A DNA stretch of 49,945 nucleotides. It comes from Bradyrhizobium genomosp. I (2014). GTDB taxonomy: Bacteria > Pseudomonadota > Alphaproteobacteria > Rhizobiales > Xanthobacteraceae. The position numbers and the translations under genes were made by a program. Shown one piece after another: positions 34,486 through 44,280 of this stretch (position 1 is its first letter; the number at the start of each line of letters is the position of its first letter). The notes below the pieces were generated by a model that was not told the DNA's origin, did not search any database, and saw only the letters and a list, made by a program, of their open reading frames with translations. The stretch is from the NCBI RefSeq assembly GCF_000261685.1, contig NZ_AJQE01000066.1, positions 1 to 49,945 of the forward strand. The letters run 5' to 3'.

Positions 34486-35022
34486 ATGAAGGCAAGACTG
34501 AAAGATGTGCTGCTCGCTGCGTTCGCTGTTGCGCTCTGCGTAGCACCGGCGGCCGCCGACGACGTCAAGGCCGGCGATCTCGTCATCTCGCAGGCGTGGA
34601 GCCGCGCGACGCCGGGCGGCGCCAAGGTCGCCGGGGGCTATCTCACCATCGAGAACAAGGGCACGGCGGCCGACAAGCTGGTTAGCGTGTCCGCCGATAT
34701 CGCGGGGAAGGCCGAGATCCACGAGATGGCGATGGACAACGGTGTGATGAAGATGCGTCCGCTCGACAAGGGGCTGGCGATCGATCCCGGCAAAACGGTG
34801 AAGCTCGCGCCCGGCGGCTATCACCTGATGCTCCAGGAGCTGAAGGGCCCCTTCAAGCAGGGCGACAAGGTGCCCGTGACGCTGCAATTCGAGAAGGCCG
34901 GCAAGGTCGCCGTCTCTCTCGACGTCCAGGGCGTCGGCGCGCAGGCGCCGGGCGACGCCGGACACTCGGGTCACATGGACATGAAGAAAATGCCGGATCA
35001 CTCGGGAATGAAGATGAAGTGA
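34486..35022 (+). CDS. PCu(A)C family periplasmic copper chaperone
   Basis: A 178-residue periplasmic protein with a signal peptide (cleavage near AAAD, about residue 25). The copper-binding pattern is H79, M90, H113 and M115 (H-x10-M-x22-H-x-M), and the C-terminal ~20 residues are His/Met-rich, giving a second possible Cu(II) site. PCu(A)C proteins deliver copper to the Cu(A)/Cu(B) centres of cytochrome oxidase; the Bradyrhizobium homologue is PcuC of the copper-starvation-inducible pcu operon. AAAGGAAA precedes ATG 34486. Last gene of the cluster. Confidence 0.93.
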   Translation: MKARLKDVLLAAFAVALCVAPAAADDVKAGDLVISQAWSRATPGGAKVAGGYLTIENKGTAADKLVSVSADIAGKAEIHEMAMDNGVMKMRPLDKGLAIDPGKTVKLAPGGYHLMLQELKGPFKQGDKVPVTLQFEKAGKVAVSLDVQGVGAQAPGDAGHSGHMDMKKMPDHSGMKMK

Positions 35023-35269
35023 GACCAATCCGGCCGGCCGCGCCCGCGCGCGGATCGACGGCCTGTTGACCGATTTCGAGCGGGTCACGCTGGAGGCGAT
35101 TGGGCCGCCGCCGCAAAGGAGCGCCGCGGCGGCTCAACCTGAACCTGAAGTCGACGGAAAAATGACAAGGAATTTCGCCGCGTTAGCGGCTTTTCCTCAT
35201 TCCCGGTCTTGTGTTTTCGCTCTCAATCCGGTTTCACTGCGGACGATCACTGATTCCCAGAGTATTCCC
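35023..35269. other. gap before proS, no gene seen
   Basis: About 250 bases. The first part is GC-rich with a GCCGCCGC...GCGGCGGC inverted repeat (around 35106-35134) and no T-run; the latter part is more AT-rich and probably carries the proS promoter. No frame with family features. Confidence 0.4.
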
Positions 35270-36589
35270 ATGCGGTTGTCGCGTTTCTTTCTGCCCATCC
35301 TGAAGGAAAACCCGAAAGAGGCGGAGATCGTCTCGCATCGGCTGATGCTGCGCGCCGGCATGATCCGGCAGGAGGCCGCCGGCATCTATGCCTGGCTGCC
35401 GCTCGGCTTCCGCGTGCTGAAGAAGATCGAGCAGATCGTGCGTGAGGAGCAGGACCGGTCCGGCGCGATCGAGGTCTTGATGCCGACCCTGCAGCTCGCC
35501 GATCTCTGGCGCGAGAGCGGCCGCTACGACGCCTATGGGCCGGAGATGCTGCGCATCGCCGACCGCCACAAGCGCGAGCTGCTGTACGGGCCGACCAACG
35601 AGGAAATGATCACCGAGATCTTCCGCGCCTACGTGAAGTCCTACAAGAACCTTCCGCTGAATCTCTATCATATCCAATGGAAATTCCGCGACGAGCAGCG
35701 TCCGCGCTTCGGCGTGATGCGCGGCCGCGAGTTCCTGATGAAGGACGCCTATTCGTTCGACCTCAACGAGGCCGCGGCGCGCGTCGCCTACAACAAGATG
35801 TTCGTCGCCTATTTGCGGACGTTTGCGCGGATGGGGCTGAAGGCGATCCCGATGCGCGCCGAGACCGGCCCGATCGGCGGCGATCTCAGCCACGAGTTCA
35901 TCGTGCTCGCCGAAACCGGCGAATCCGGCGTCTTCATCAATCGCGACGTGCTCGACCTGCCAGTGCCGGGCGAGGATGTCGATTATGAGGGCGACCTGAC
36001 GCCGATCATTAAGCAATGGACCTCGCTCTATGCGGCGACGGAGGACGTCCACGACGCCGCGCGCTTCGAGCGGGAAGTGCCCGCGGACAAGCGAGTGAAC
36101 ACTCGCGGCATCGAGGTCGGGCAGATCTTCTATTTCGGCACCAAATATTCCGAGCCGATGAAGGCGCTGGTGGCAGGCCCCGACGGCGTCGATGTGCCGA
36201 TCCATGGCGGCTCCTACGGCGTCGGCGTCTCGCGCCTGTTAGGTGCCATCATCGAGGCCTGCCACGACGATGCCGGCATCAAATGGCCGGAGGCGGTGGC
36301 GCCGTTCCGCGTCTCGATCCTCAACCTCAAGCAGGGCGATGCGGCCGTCGATGCGGCCTGCGAGAAACTTTATGCTGAGCTCACGGCCAAGGGCGTCGAC
36401 GTGCTCTACGACGACACCGATCAGCGCGCCGGCGCCAAGTTCGCCGCCGCCGACCTGATCGGCATCCCCTGGCAGATCATGATCGGGCCGAAGGGGCTCG
36501 CCGACGGCAAGGTCGAGATCAAGCGGCGCAGCGACGGCGCCCGCGAGACCATGTCGCCTGCCGACGCGGTTGCGCGCCTGGTCGGCTGA
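35270..36589 (+). CDS. proS: prolyl-tRNA synthetase
   Basis: A 439-residue class II synthetase that charges tRNA(Pro). Motif 2 and 3 regions are clear: [21 protein letters not shown] (motif 2, about residues 138-158) and [14 protein letters not shown] (motif 3, about 313-326). The C-terminal anticodon-binding domain starts near residue 345. It lacks the ~180-residue editing insertion of E. coli ProRS, which is usual for alphaproteobacteria and not a truncation. ATG 35270 fits the family start (MRLSRFFLP). Followed by lolC and lolD. Confidence 0.97.
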   Translation: MRLSRFFLPILKENPKEAEIVSHRLMLRAGMIRQEAAGIYAWLPLGFRVLKKIEQIVREEQDRSGAIEVLMPTLQLADLWRESGRYDAYGPEMLRIADRHKRELLYGPTNEEMITEIFRAYVKSYKNLPLNLYHIQWKFRDEQRPRFGVMRGREFLMKDAYSFDLNEAAARVAYNKMFVAYLRTFARMGLKAIPMRAETGPIGGDLSHEFIVLAETGESGVFINRDVLDLPVPGEDVDYEGDLTPIIKQWTSLYAATEDVHDAARFEREVPADKRVNTRGIEVGQIFYFGTKYSEPMKALVAGPDGVDVPIHGGSYGVGVSRLLGAIIEACHDDAGIKWPEAVAPFRVSILNLKQGDAAVDAACEKLYAELTAKGVDVLYDDTDQRAGAKFAAADLIGIPWQIMIGPKGLADGKVEIKRRSDGARETMSPADAVARLVG

Positions 36590-36662
36590 ATATTGTTCAT
36601 CGCGCGATATCGCGGCCGCCAATCCGGCCACAATTGACCCCGAATCATGGGATTATCGAGCG

Positions 36663-37943
36663 ATGGATGAGACCATGACCGAAACCGTGCAAACCGCGCC
36701 TTTTGCGCCATTCGAGTGGATGCTGTCGGCGCGCTATCTGCGTGCGCGGCGGAAGGAGGGATTCATCTCGGTCATCGCCGGGTTCTCCTTTCTCGGCATC
36801 ATGCTGGGCGTCGCGACGCTGATCATCGTCATGGCCGTGATGAACGGCTTCCGCAAGGAGCTGCTCGACAAGATCCTGGGGCTGAACGGCCACATCCTGG
36901 TCCAGCCGCTGGAATCGCCGTTGACCGACTGGAAGGATGTCGCCGAGCGCATCAGTCAGGTCGATGGCATTCGTCTCGCAGCGCCCGTCGTGGACGGCCA
37001 GGCGCTCGCATCATCGCCGTGGAACGCCTCTGGCGTCCTGGTGCGGGGCATCCGTTCCGACGATCTCAACAACCTCACCTCGATCGCCAAGAACATCAAG
37101 CAGGGCTCGCTCGAGGGCTTTGACGAAGGGCAGGGCGTCGCGATCGGCCGACGCCTCGCCGACCAGCTGTCGCTGCATGCCGGCGACAGCGTGACGCTGG
37201 TGGCGCCGAAGGGCGCTGTGACGCCGATGGGCACGACGCCGCGGATCAAGCCGTACAAGATCGTCGCGGTGTTCGAGATCGGCATGTCCGAATACGATCT
37301 CGGCTTCGTGTTCATGCCGCTTGCCGAAGCACAGGCCTATTTCAACCGCAGCAACGACGTCACCTCGATCGAGGTGTTCACCACCAACCCCGACAAGATC
37401 GACGCCTTCCGCAAGGCGGTGACGGAGGCTGCGGGCCGGCCGGTTTTCCTGGTCGACTGGCGGCAGCGAAACTCCACTTTCTTCAACGCGCTCCAGGTCG
37501 AGCGCAACGTGATGTTCCTGATCCTGACCATGATCGTTCTTGTCGCGGCGCTCAATATCGTCTCCGGCCTGATCATGCTGGTGAAGGACAAGGGCAGCGA
37601 CATCGCGATCCTGCGCACGATGGGCGCCTCGCAAGGATCGATCATGCGGATCTTCCTGATCACCGGCGCCTCGATCGGCGTGGTCGGGACGCTGGTCGGC
37701 TTCTTCGTCGGCCTCGTGATCTGCCTCAACATCGAATCGATCCGGCAATTCCTGTCCTGGCTGACCAGCACCGAATTGTTCTCGCCGGAACTCTATTTCC
37801 TGTCGAAACTGCCTGCTGAAATCGACGTCGGCGAGACCACCGCGGTGGTGGTCATGGCGCTGACGCTGTCGTTCCTGGCGACGCTCTATCCGTCGTGGCG
37901 CGCCGCGCGCCTCGATCCCGTCGAAGCGCTGCGGTACGAGTGA
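36663..37943 (+). CDS. lolC: lipoprotein-releasing system permease (LolC/LolE family)
   Basis: A 426-residue inner-membrane protein: one N-terminal helix (about residues 32-58, [21 protein letters not shown]), a large periplasmic domain (about 60-280) and three C-terminal helices in an FtsX domain ([14 protein letters not shown] is the conserved loop). It forms the LolCDE complex that extracts lipoproteins for the outer membrane. As in other alphaproteobacteria a single LolC/E-type subunit probably forms a homodimer. ATG 36663 or 36675 are both possible. The lolD start lies 7 bases downstream. Confidence 0.94.
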   Translation: MDETMTETVQTAPFAPFEWMLSARYLRARRKEGFISVIAGFSFLGIMLGVATLIIVMAVMNGFRKELLDKILGLNGHILVQPLESPLTDWKDVAERISQVDGIRLAAPVVDGQALASSPWNASGVLVRGIRSDDLNNLTSIAKNIKQGSLEGFDEGQGVAIGRRLADQLSLHAGDSVTLVAPKGAVTPMGTTPRIKPYKIVAVFEIGMSEYDLGFVFMPLAEAQAYFNRSNDVTSIEVFTTNPDKIDAFRKAVTEAAGRPVFLVDWRQRNSTFFNALQVERNVMFLILTMIVLVAALNIVSGLIMLVKDKGSDIAILRTMGASQGSIMRIFLITGASIGVVGTLVGFFVGLVICLNIESIRQFLSWLTSTELFSPELYFLSKLPAEIDVGETTAVVVMALTLSFLATLYPSWRAARLDPVEALRYE

Positions 37944-37950
37944 GGGGCTG

Positions 37951-38655
37951 ATGGAGCAGCAGCAGGGGGCGGAAGATGTCCCGGTCATTTATCTCCACGA
38001 GATAAAGCGGCAGTATTTGCAGGGCGAGGTGCCGCTGACCATCCTCGACGGCGCCAAGCTGGCGCTGTGGGCCGGCCAATCGGTCGCGCTGGTGGCGCCG
38101 TCGGGCTCGGGCAAGTCGACGCTGCTGCACATTGCAGGTCTTCTGGAAGCGCCCGATTCCGGCGAGGTCTATGTCTCGGGCGCGCCGACCTCGCAGCTGC
38201 CCGACATCGAGCGCACGCAGCTGCGCCGCACCGACATCGGCTTCGTCTACCAGTCGCATCGGCTGCTGCCGGAGTTCTCGGCGCTCGAGAACGTCATGCT
38301 GCCGCAGATGATCCGCGGCCTGAAGAAATCCGAGAGCGTCAAGCGGGCCAAGGAACTCCTGGGCTATCTCGGGCTCGGCGACCGCATCACCCATCGCCCC
38401 GCCGAATTGTCCGGAGGCGAGCAGCAGCGCGTTGCGATCGCACGTGCGGTCGCCAATGCGCCGCGCGTGCTGTTTGCGGACGAGCCGACCGGCAATCTCG
38501 ACCCCGGCACGGCCGAGCACGTGTTCCAGGCCCTGATGCAGCTGGTCAAGGCGACGCAGGTGTCGATGCTGATCGCGACCCACAACATGGAACTCGCAGG
38601 CCGCATGGACCGGCGCGTCTCGCTGTCGCACGGCCAAGTGGTCGAGCTCGAATAG
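37951..38655 (+). CDS. lolD: lipoprotein-releasing system ATP-binding protein LolD
   Basis: A 234-residue ATPase: Walker [11 protein letters not shown]-loop [16 protein letters not shown] (the LolD-typical wording), signature [14 protein letters not shown], Walker [13 protein letters not shown] and H-loop THNMELA. It energises lipoprotein release by LolC. GAGGGG lies just before ATG 37951. Confidence 0.96.
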   Translation: MEQQQGAEDVPVIYLHEIKRQYLQGEVPLTILDGAKLALWAGQSVALVAPSGSGKSTLLHIAGLLEAPDSGEVYVSGAPTSQLPDIERTQLRRTDIGFVYQSHRLLPEFSALENVMLPQMIRGLKKSESVKRAKELLGYLGLGDRITHRPAELSGGEQQRVAIARAVANAPRVLFADEPTGNLDPGTAEHVFQALMQLVKATQVSMLIATHNMELAGRMDRRVSLSHGQVVELE

Positions 38656-38656
38656 C

Positions 38657-38715
38657 AAGACTGCGAAAACAACCCCATGCACAGTAGCCAAGTGCTTGGC
38701 GGGACTTCCGAAAAA
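38657..38715. repeat. possible dispersed Bradyrhizobium spacer sequence after lolD
   Basis: The stretch beginning AAGACTGCGAAAACAACCCC and including ATGCACAGTAG followed by CCAAGTGCTTGG (a small palindrome) resembles a sequence I recall in many Bradyrhizobium intergenic spacers. Recognition is from memory only; within this window there is a single copy. Confidence 0.3.
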
Positions 38716-38750
38716 AATCGGCGACGGCGCCTCGCCGCCGCCCCAAGGGC

Positions 38751-39830
38751 TCAAGGGCGGATCACGGTCATTTTGAACGGTCCGCCATTGGCGGCGGCGT
38801 GTTCCACCGCTTCATTGGCGTGGTCGAGGTCGAAGGCCGTGGTCTCGTATTCGTCGAGCCGCAGCAATCCCGCACGGACCAGCGCGATCAGGCGGCTCGC
38901 CGCATCCGGCGGATACATCCAGACGCCGTGGATGCTGATGCAGTTGCGCATGATCCAGGGGTAGGGCAGTTCGAGGCCCGCGCCACCCGCCATGCCGACG
39001 CCTCCCATCAGCACGACGCGGCCGTAAGCGCGCACTGTCATGACCGCCGCCCGCACGATGGCCGGGCTCACCGAGGGCGGCATGATGTCGAACACGCAGT
39101 CGATCGGGCCCGGCGCGGCGCGCCTCATGTTCTCGCGGTCGTCGTCCTCAACGCCGGTGAGCTTGACCGGCTGCACGCGGTTGCCGAAGCGACGGACGAG
39201 GTCGGCGAGGATCTCTTCGTTGCGGCCCGGCGCCACTACGCAGGCCGCGCCCATCGCGAGCGCGACTGAAACGGCGGCGCTGCCGAAATTGCCGGTGGCG
39301 CCGCTCACCAGCACGGTCTCGCCGGGCCGAAGGTTCGCAGCGAGGAAGCCGCCATAGGGCACCAGCAGCGTTCCCAGCGCGCACCAACGCGTCGCTTCCT
39401 CCGGCGTCATCGCGCCGAGGCGTTTGACGTTCTCGGTCGGCAGGCGCATCTGCTCGGCGAAGGAGCCATGGCGAAAGTGCCTTTGCAGAAGCATGCCGCC
39501 GGGCCCGCCGGCAGTCAGTCCCTGCAGGGCGATATCGGGCGCGACGGCGTCATCGCGCGAGCGCACCGTCGGATCGCAGAACACCCAGTCGCCGACGGCA
39601 AGCTTGGTCGCGTCTGGTCCGATCGCGCGCACCCTGCCGATGCCGCCGGGGCCCGGGATCATCGGCAGATCGAGCGCATAATTGCGCGTCCCGTCGAAGA
39701 CCTCGTTCATATAGGACAGCACGCGCGTAGCGACGACATCGACGATGACCTCGCCGGTGCCGAGCACCGGTTCGGGGACATTCTCGATTGCCAGTGGCGA
39801 GCCGAAGGATTTGAGCACGGCAGCTTTCAT
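38751..39830 (-). CDS. medium-chain alcohol dehydrogenase/quinone reductase family protein
   Basis: A 359-residue MDR oxidoreductase: GroES-like N-terminal domain (about residues 20-130) and a Rossmann domain with VSGATGNFGSAAVSVA (about 175-190). The catalytic-zinc Cys/His set is not evident, so a zinc-free reductase is likely. GAGGTG precedes ATG 39830. It is divergent from the MmyB-like regulator, as is common for this regulator family. Confidence 0.9.
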   Translation of the reverse strand: MKAAVLKSFGSPLAIENVPEPVLGTGEVIVDVVATRVLSYMNEVFDGTRNYALDLPMIPGPGGIGRVRAIGPDATKLAVGDWVFCDPTVRSRDDAVAPDIALQGLTAGGPGGMLLQRHFRHGSFAEQMRLPTENVKRLGAMTPEEATRWCALGTLLVPYGGFLAANLRPGETVLVSGATGNFGSAAVSVALAMGAACVVAPGRNEEILADLVRRFGNRVQPVKLTGVEDDDRENMRRAAPGPIDCVFDIMPPSVSPAIVRAAVMTVRAYGRVVLMGGVGMAGGAGLELPYPWIMRNCISIHGVWMYPPDAASRLIALVRAGLLRLDEYETTAFDLDHANEAVEHAAANGGPFKMTVIRP

Positions 39831-39887
39831 GATGTTCACCTCAAGGTCGGGTGAAGCCGATATGCGTCGCCTTAAAGGGGCCAAGAA

Positions 39888-39918
39888 GGCCTGGTATTAT
39901 CCTAGTATTATACAGGCC
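39888..39918. promoter_or_regulatory. imperfect palindrome, candidate operator of the MmyB-like regulator
   Basis: GGCCTG(G)TATTAT, centre CCTAG, then TATTATACAGGCC: outer 6-bp arms GGCCTG/CAGGCC with an AT-rich inner part and a direct TATTAT repeat, in the 109-bp gap between divergent genes. It ends 21 bases before the regulator ATG. Confidence 0.45.
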
Positions 39919-39939
39919 CTCCATTGCAGGACACGCGTC

Positions 39940-40713
39940 ATGGCCGATCCACGCCGGGTTGAATTCGGCGACTTCCTGAGGTCCCGCCGCGAAAAGCTGT
40001 CGCCGAAGACCGTCGGGCTTCCGATGGGCAGGCGCCGGCGCACCGCGGGGCTGCGCCGCGAGGAGGTTGCGCAGCTCGCCGGCATCGGCGTCGACTGGTA
40101 CATCCGCCTCGAGCAGGGCCGCACCGTCAGCCCGTCCGTCACCACGATCGACGCACTGGCCCGCGCGCTGCGCCTCAGCAAGACCGAGCACGCGCACCTG
40201 ACGGCGCTGGCGCGTGATGGCACCAGGGCGGCGTTCACGCGCGAAATCGTGCCACCGCCCATTCGACGGATGATCGAGAGCCTGCGCCAGCCGGCCTATA
40301 TCACTGGCCGGCGCTGGGACGTGCTGGCCTGGAACGACGCGGCCGAGGAGGTTTTTGGCTTCGGCCAGTTGCCGGAGCAGGATCGCAACACGTTGCTCCT
40401 CGTGTTGACGAACAAGCAGACGCGAAAATTCTACGGCGCGGGCTGGGCCGACGTCGCCAAGAGCATGGTCGCGATGTTCCGCGCCACCCATGACGTCTGG
40501 GCCGGCGATCCCGCCTTCACGGAGTTGCTGACGCGGCTGCGCCAGGGCAGCCCGGAATTCGTCAAATGGTGGGAAGCGCATGAGATCCGCAGCACTGCGT
40601 CGGGCCTCAAGACCATGAATCATCCGGCCAAAGGTGTGCTGCACTTCGAGCACACCAGCTTCCAGGCCAACGACGATCCCGCGCTCAAGCTCGTGATCTA
40701 TACGCCGGTGTAG
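39940..40713 (+). CDS. helix-turn-helix regulator of the MmyB-like family
   Basis: A 257-residue regulator: an XRE-type helix-turn-helix (residues ~10-75, RRTAGLRREEVAQLAGIGVDWYIRLEQGR is diagnostic) followed by the MmyB-like ligand-binding domain (about 100-250, with WDVLAWNDAAEEVFG and HFEHTSFQANDDP). Members bind fatty-acid-like ligands and often control an adjacent reductase. Divergent from the MDR oxidoreductase, which is the likely target. Confidence 0.93.
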   Translation: MADPRRVEFGDFLRSRREKLSPKTVGLPMGRRRRTAGLRREEVAQLAGIGVDWYIRLEQGRTVSPSVTTIDALARALRLSKTEHAHLTALARDGTRAAFTREIVPPPIRRMIESLRQPAYITGRRWDVLAWNDAAEEVFGFGQLPEQDRNTLLLVLTNKQTRKFYGAGWADVAKSMVAMFRATHDVWAGDPAFTELLTRLRQGSPEFVKWWEAHEIRSTASGLKTMNHPAKGVLHFEHTSFQANDDPALKLVIYTPV

Positions 40714-40717
40714 GACG

Positions 40718-40738
40718 GACACCGATTCAAAGGGTGTC
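40718..40738 (+). terminator. weak hairpin after the MmyB-like gene
   Basis: GACACC (40718-40723) and GGTGTC (40733-40738) with a 9-nt loop, 5 bases after the stop, followed by TGTCTTCG rather than a T-run. A weak terminator at best. The remaining bases to 40978 hold no gene I can support and probably carry the kinase promoter. Confidence 0.3.
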
Positions 40739-40978
40739 TGTCTTCGAAGCCATTCAGGCTTTCGAACACGACCGCTGTAGATCTCGTTCCGACCGCAATG
40801 AAGCGCCTTCAGCCCGATCCAAGGGCCCGGGGAACCCAAGTGTCACCCGGAGGTTAATTGGTCGGTCAGTCGACATCGACGTCAGGTCGGCCTGCCCCGA
40901 TCGAATTGAACTGCGCAACGCGGAATACCGTTTCATCAGCCTATTGGGTGGAGGCAGGGAAGTGTCCGGGGAAGACCG

Positions 40979-43900
40979 ATGACGACAGCGACCGGGCTAC
41001 TCTCGGCCGACCGAAATGCCGTCTTAGCCACCCTCGGCGACTACATTCGAGAAATCGGCAACCCCGACGATCTCGCCTATGCCGCGGCTGAGCTGCTCGG
41101 CCGCAGCCTCAATGTCAGCCGGGCAGGTTACGGCACCGTCGATACCTCCGCCGAAACCATCACGATCGCTCGCGACTGGAACGCTCCCGGGATCTCGAGT
41201 CTGGCCGGCGTGCTGCACTTTCGCGACTACGGCAGCTATATCGAAGACTTGAAGCGGGGCGAAACGGTCGTCTGCGCCGATGCCGAGAAAGACCCTCGCG
41301 TCGGCGACCGTGCCCGTGCTCTCGAGGCGATCTCTGCACGCGCGCTCGTCAACATGCCGATCTCCGAGCCCGGCGGGGTTGTGGCGCTGTTGTACCTCAA
41401 CAATGCCGCGCCGCGCGAATGGAGCCCTGAAGAGCTGGACCTCATCCGCGATGTTGCCGAGCGCACGCGCACCGCAGTCGAACGCCGCCGTGCGGAAACG
41501 GCCGTGCGCGAGAACGAAGCCCGGCTGCTCTTCCTGGACGCCCTCAACAAGGAGACGGCCAAGGTCCGCGATGCCAATGGCGTGATGGCGGTGACGACGC
41601 GGATGGTCGGTGAGCATCTCCGCGTCTCGAACTGCGCCTATGCCGACATGGATCCTGATCAGGACGGCTTCACCATACGCGGGGACTGGGCAGCCCCCGG
41701 TGCGATGCACATCCTGGGGCACTATAGCCTTGCCGACTTCGGTGAGAAGGCGGTGCGAGAGCTGAGCGCCGGCAGGCCCCTTGTCATCAACGACAATCTG
41801 AAGGAGATCGCGCCGGAGGAAGCCGCCACTTTCCAACGCATCGGCATAGGTTCGACCATTTGCATGCCGTTGGTGAAGGAAGGGCGGCTGACGGCCCTGA
41901 TGGCGATACATCACCGGGGCCCGCATCTCTGGAGGCCGCGAGAGCTTGCCGTGCTCACCGAGGTGGCGGAGCGATCGTGGGCGCACATCGAGCGCGTCCG
42001 ATCGGAGCAGGCAGCCCGGGAATCTGCCGAACGGCTGGTCCTCGCAAACAAGGCGGCGGGCATCGGCACCTGGGACTACGATCCGGTCAACGACATTCTC
42101 CGATGGGACAGCCGCTGCAAGGAGGTGTTCGGCCTCCCACCTGATGCCGACGTCAGCTATGAAGGGTCGTTCCTGAAGGGCATTCATCCTGAGGACCGGC
42201 AGCGCGCCCATGAGGCTGTATCGGCCGCCCTGAAGCCTCGTACTCCGGCAAGCTACAACATCGAATACCGGACCGTCGGTATCGAGGACGGCGTCGAGCG
42301 CTGGATCGCCGCAACTGGCCACGCGATTTTTTCCAACGGCGAGGCTACCCGCTTCATCGGGACCGTGCTGGATATCTCCGCGCAGAAGAAGACGGAACGT
42401 CATCTCAGGATACTCAACGATACAGGGGCATCGGTTGCCCGCGAACGCGATCTCGAGAAGATCGTTCAGATCGTGACGGATGCCGGCGTCGAGCTGACGG
42501 GCGCCCAATTCGGAGCCTTCTTCTACAACGTCCTGGCCGCGGACGGCGGCAGCTACATGCTGTACTCGCTGTCCGGCGTGCCTCGATCCGCTTTCGAAAA
42601 GTTCCCAATGCCGCGCAATACCGCCGTGTTCGAGCCGACGTTCAGGGGGAAGGGCGTGGTGAGGTCCGACGACATTTTGCAGGACCCGCGCTATGGCAGG
42701 AATGCGCCGCGCAAAGGCATGCCCGAGGGCCATCTTCCGGTCCGTTCCTACCTGGCGGTCCCCGTGATCTCGCGAAGCGGCGAAGTGCTCGGTGGGCTTT
42801 TCTTCGGTCACGCGGAGGTGGGTAAATTCCACGAAGAGCATGAGGCCGCATTGCTCGGCATTGCCGGTCATGCCGCCACGGCCATCGACAACGCCCGGCT
42901 CTTGACCAAGCGCGAGGCGCTCAATGCCGAGCTGGAGCAACGTGTCGCCGATGAGATCGGCGAGCGCATGAAGGCCGAGGAGCAATTGCGGCAATCGCAG
43001 AAGATGGAAGCCGTCGGGCAATTGACAGGAGGCATCGCCCACGACTTCAACAACATGCTGGCCGTGATACTGGGCAGCCTGAATCTTGCAAAGCGGCGGC
43101 TCAGCAAGGGCGAGGTCAACGTTGACCGCTTCCTCGAGGGGGCGATCGACGGCGCAAACCGTGCGGCCACCTTGACGCAAAGGCTGCTCGCGTTCTCGCG
43201 TCAGCAGCCTCTTGCGCCGGAGGTCCTGGACATCAACAGGATGGTCGGCGAGATGAGCGAGTTGCTTGAGCGATCGCTTGGCGAACTGGTCCAGCTCGAA
43301 ACGGTCCTCGCTGCTGGTCTCTGGCGCGTCAAGGCCGACCCAGCCCAGCTGGAAAGCGCGGTCATCAATCTCGCGGTGAATGCGCGCGACGCGATGCCGA
43401 AGGGCGGCAGGCTGACGATCGAAACCAGCAACGCGTCGATAGATCGAAAATATGCCCGCGAATACGCCCTGGCACCCGGGCAGTATGTTCTCATTGCCGT
43501 CACGGACAACGGCACGGGAATTCCGGCGGAGATGCTGGGAAAGGTCTTCGATCCGTTTTTCACGACCAAGGTCGTGGGCAAGGGCACCGGCCTCGGACTT
43601 AGTCAAGTCTACGGCTTCGTGCGGCAATCGGGCGGCCATGTCAAAATCTACTCGGAAGTCGAAGTTGGCACGACCGTGAAGATCTACCTTCCACGTTTCA
43701 TCGGCGAGGAGGCAATCCCGGACTCGTCGCGCGGGATCATACATCCCGGTGCAAGTCATCAGAACGAGACGATTCTCGTCGTGGAAGACGACGAGCGCGT
43801 CCGCAGCATCTCATCCGAAAGCCTGCGCGAGCTCGGCTACACCGTCATCGAAGCTGCGAGCGCCATGGAGGCGATCAGGACGATCGAAAACGGCACCGTT

Positions 43901-44128
43901 CCGGATCTGCTGTTTACGGATGTCGTCATGCCCGAGATGACCGGCGCTGAACTCGCGGCACAGTTGTCGAAACGACATCCCGGCCTGAAGGTGTTGTTTA
44001 CCACCGGCTATACGCGCAATGCGATCGTTCACAACGGCATGCTCGACGCCGGCAAGCATCTGTTGTCGAAGCCCTTTGCGATTGAAGACTTGGCTGCCAA
44101 AATTCGCAGTCTGCTCGACGAGTGTTGA
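40979..44128 (+). CDS. GAF/PAS hybrid sensor histidine kinase with receiver
   Basis: A 1049-residue soluble hybrid kinase. Order: GAF (about residues 20-170), GAF (180-335), PAS (345-475, ending DISAQKK), GAF (480-650), coiled coil, HisKA with phospho-acceptor H688 in GGIAHDFNN, HATPase (790-905: [35 protein letters not shown]) and C-terminal receiver (930-1045) with D981 in FTDVVMP and Lys in LSKPF. No membrane segments, so it senses a cytoplasmic signal. GGGGAAG precedes the ATG. No cognate regulator adjacent, and the receiver has no output domain, so phosphotransfer to another protein is likely. Confidence 0.95.
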   Translation: MTTATGLLSADRNAVLATLGDYIREIGNPDDLAYAAAELLGRSLNVSRAGYGTVDTSAETITIARDWNAPGISSLAGVLHFRDYGSYIEDLKRGETVVCADAEKDPRVGDRARALEAISARALVNMPISEPGGVVALLYLNNAAPREWSPEELDLIRDVAERTRTAVERRRAETAVRENEARLLFLDALNKETAKVRDANGVMAVTTRMVGEHLRVSNCAYADMDPDQDGFTIRGDWAAPGAMHILGHYSLADFGEKAVRELSAGRPLVINDNLKEIAPEEAATFQRIGIGSTICMPLVKEGRLTALMAIHHRGPHLWRPRELAVLTEVAERSWAHIERVRSEQAARESAERLVLANKAAGIGTWDYDPVNDILRWDSRCKEVFGLPPDADVSYEGSFLKGIHPEDRQRAHEAVSAALKPRTPASYNIEYRTVGIEDGVERWIAATGHAIFSNGEATRFIGTVLDISAQKKTERHLRILNDTGASVARERDLEKIVQIVTDAGVELTGAQFGAFFYNVLAADGGSYMLYSLSGVPRSAFEKFPMPRNTAVFEPTFRGKGVVRSDDILQDPRYGRNAPRKGMPEGHLPVRSYLAVPVISRSGEVLGGLFFGHAEVGKFHEEHEAALLGIAGHAATAIDNARLLTKREALNAELEQRVADEIGERMKAEEQLRQSQKMEAVGQLTGGIAHDFNNMLAVILGSLNLAKRRLSKGEVNVDRFLEGAIDGANRAATLTQRLLAFSRQQPLAPEVLDINRMVGEMSELLERSLGELVQLETVLAAGLWRVKADPAQLESAVINLAVNARDAMPKGGRLTIETSNASIDRKYAREYALAPGQYVLIAVTDNGTGIPAEMLGKVFDPFFTTKVVGKGTGLGLSQVYGFVRQSGGHVKIYSEVEVGTTVKIYLPRFIGEEAIPDSSRGIIHPGASHQNETILVVEDDERVRSISSESLRELGYTVIEAASAMEAIRTIENGTVPDLLFTDVVMPEMTGAELAAQLSKRHPGLKVLFTTGYTRNAIVHNGMLDAGKHLLSKPFAIEDLAAKIRSLLDEC

Positions 44129-44280
44129 GCACGTCGTGTCATGCGCCTTTAGATTCGAAGCACGCCGGCTTCCAGGTAGCAATCAAGCTTCAGTCCATCA
44201 CGTTTGCATGTCGTCTTCACAGACGGGCTGGTCCCGGCTTTCGCAAGAAGACCTTTGAGGGGCACGCCGACGCGTATTGG

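Noticed and set aside
35270..36589. Truncated prolyl-tRNA synthetase because it is shorter than the E. coli enzyme
   Set aside because: The short form without the editing insertion is normal in alphaproteobacteria, and all catalytic and anticodon-binding regions are present.
41024..43759. A 911-codon minus-strand open frame
   Set aside because: Antisense shadow of the hybrid histidine kinase, without motifs or a ribosome binding site.
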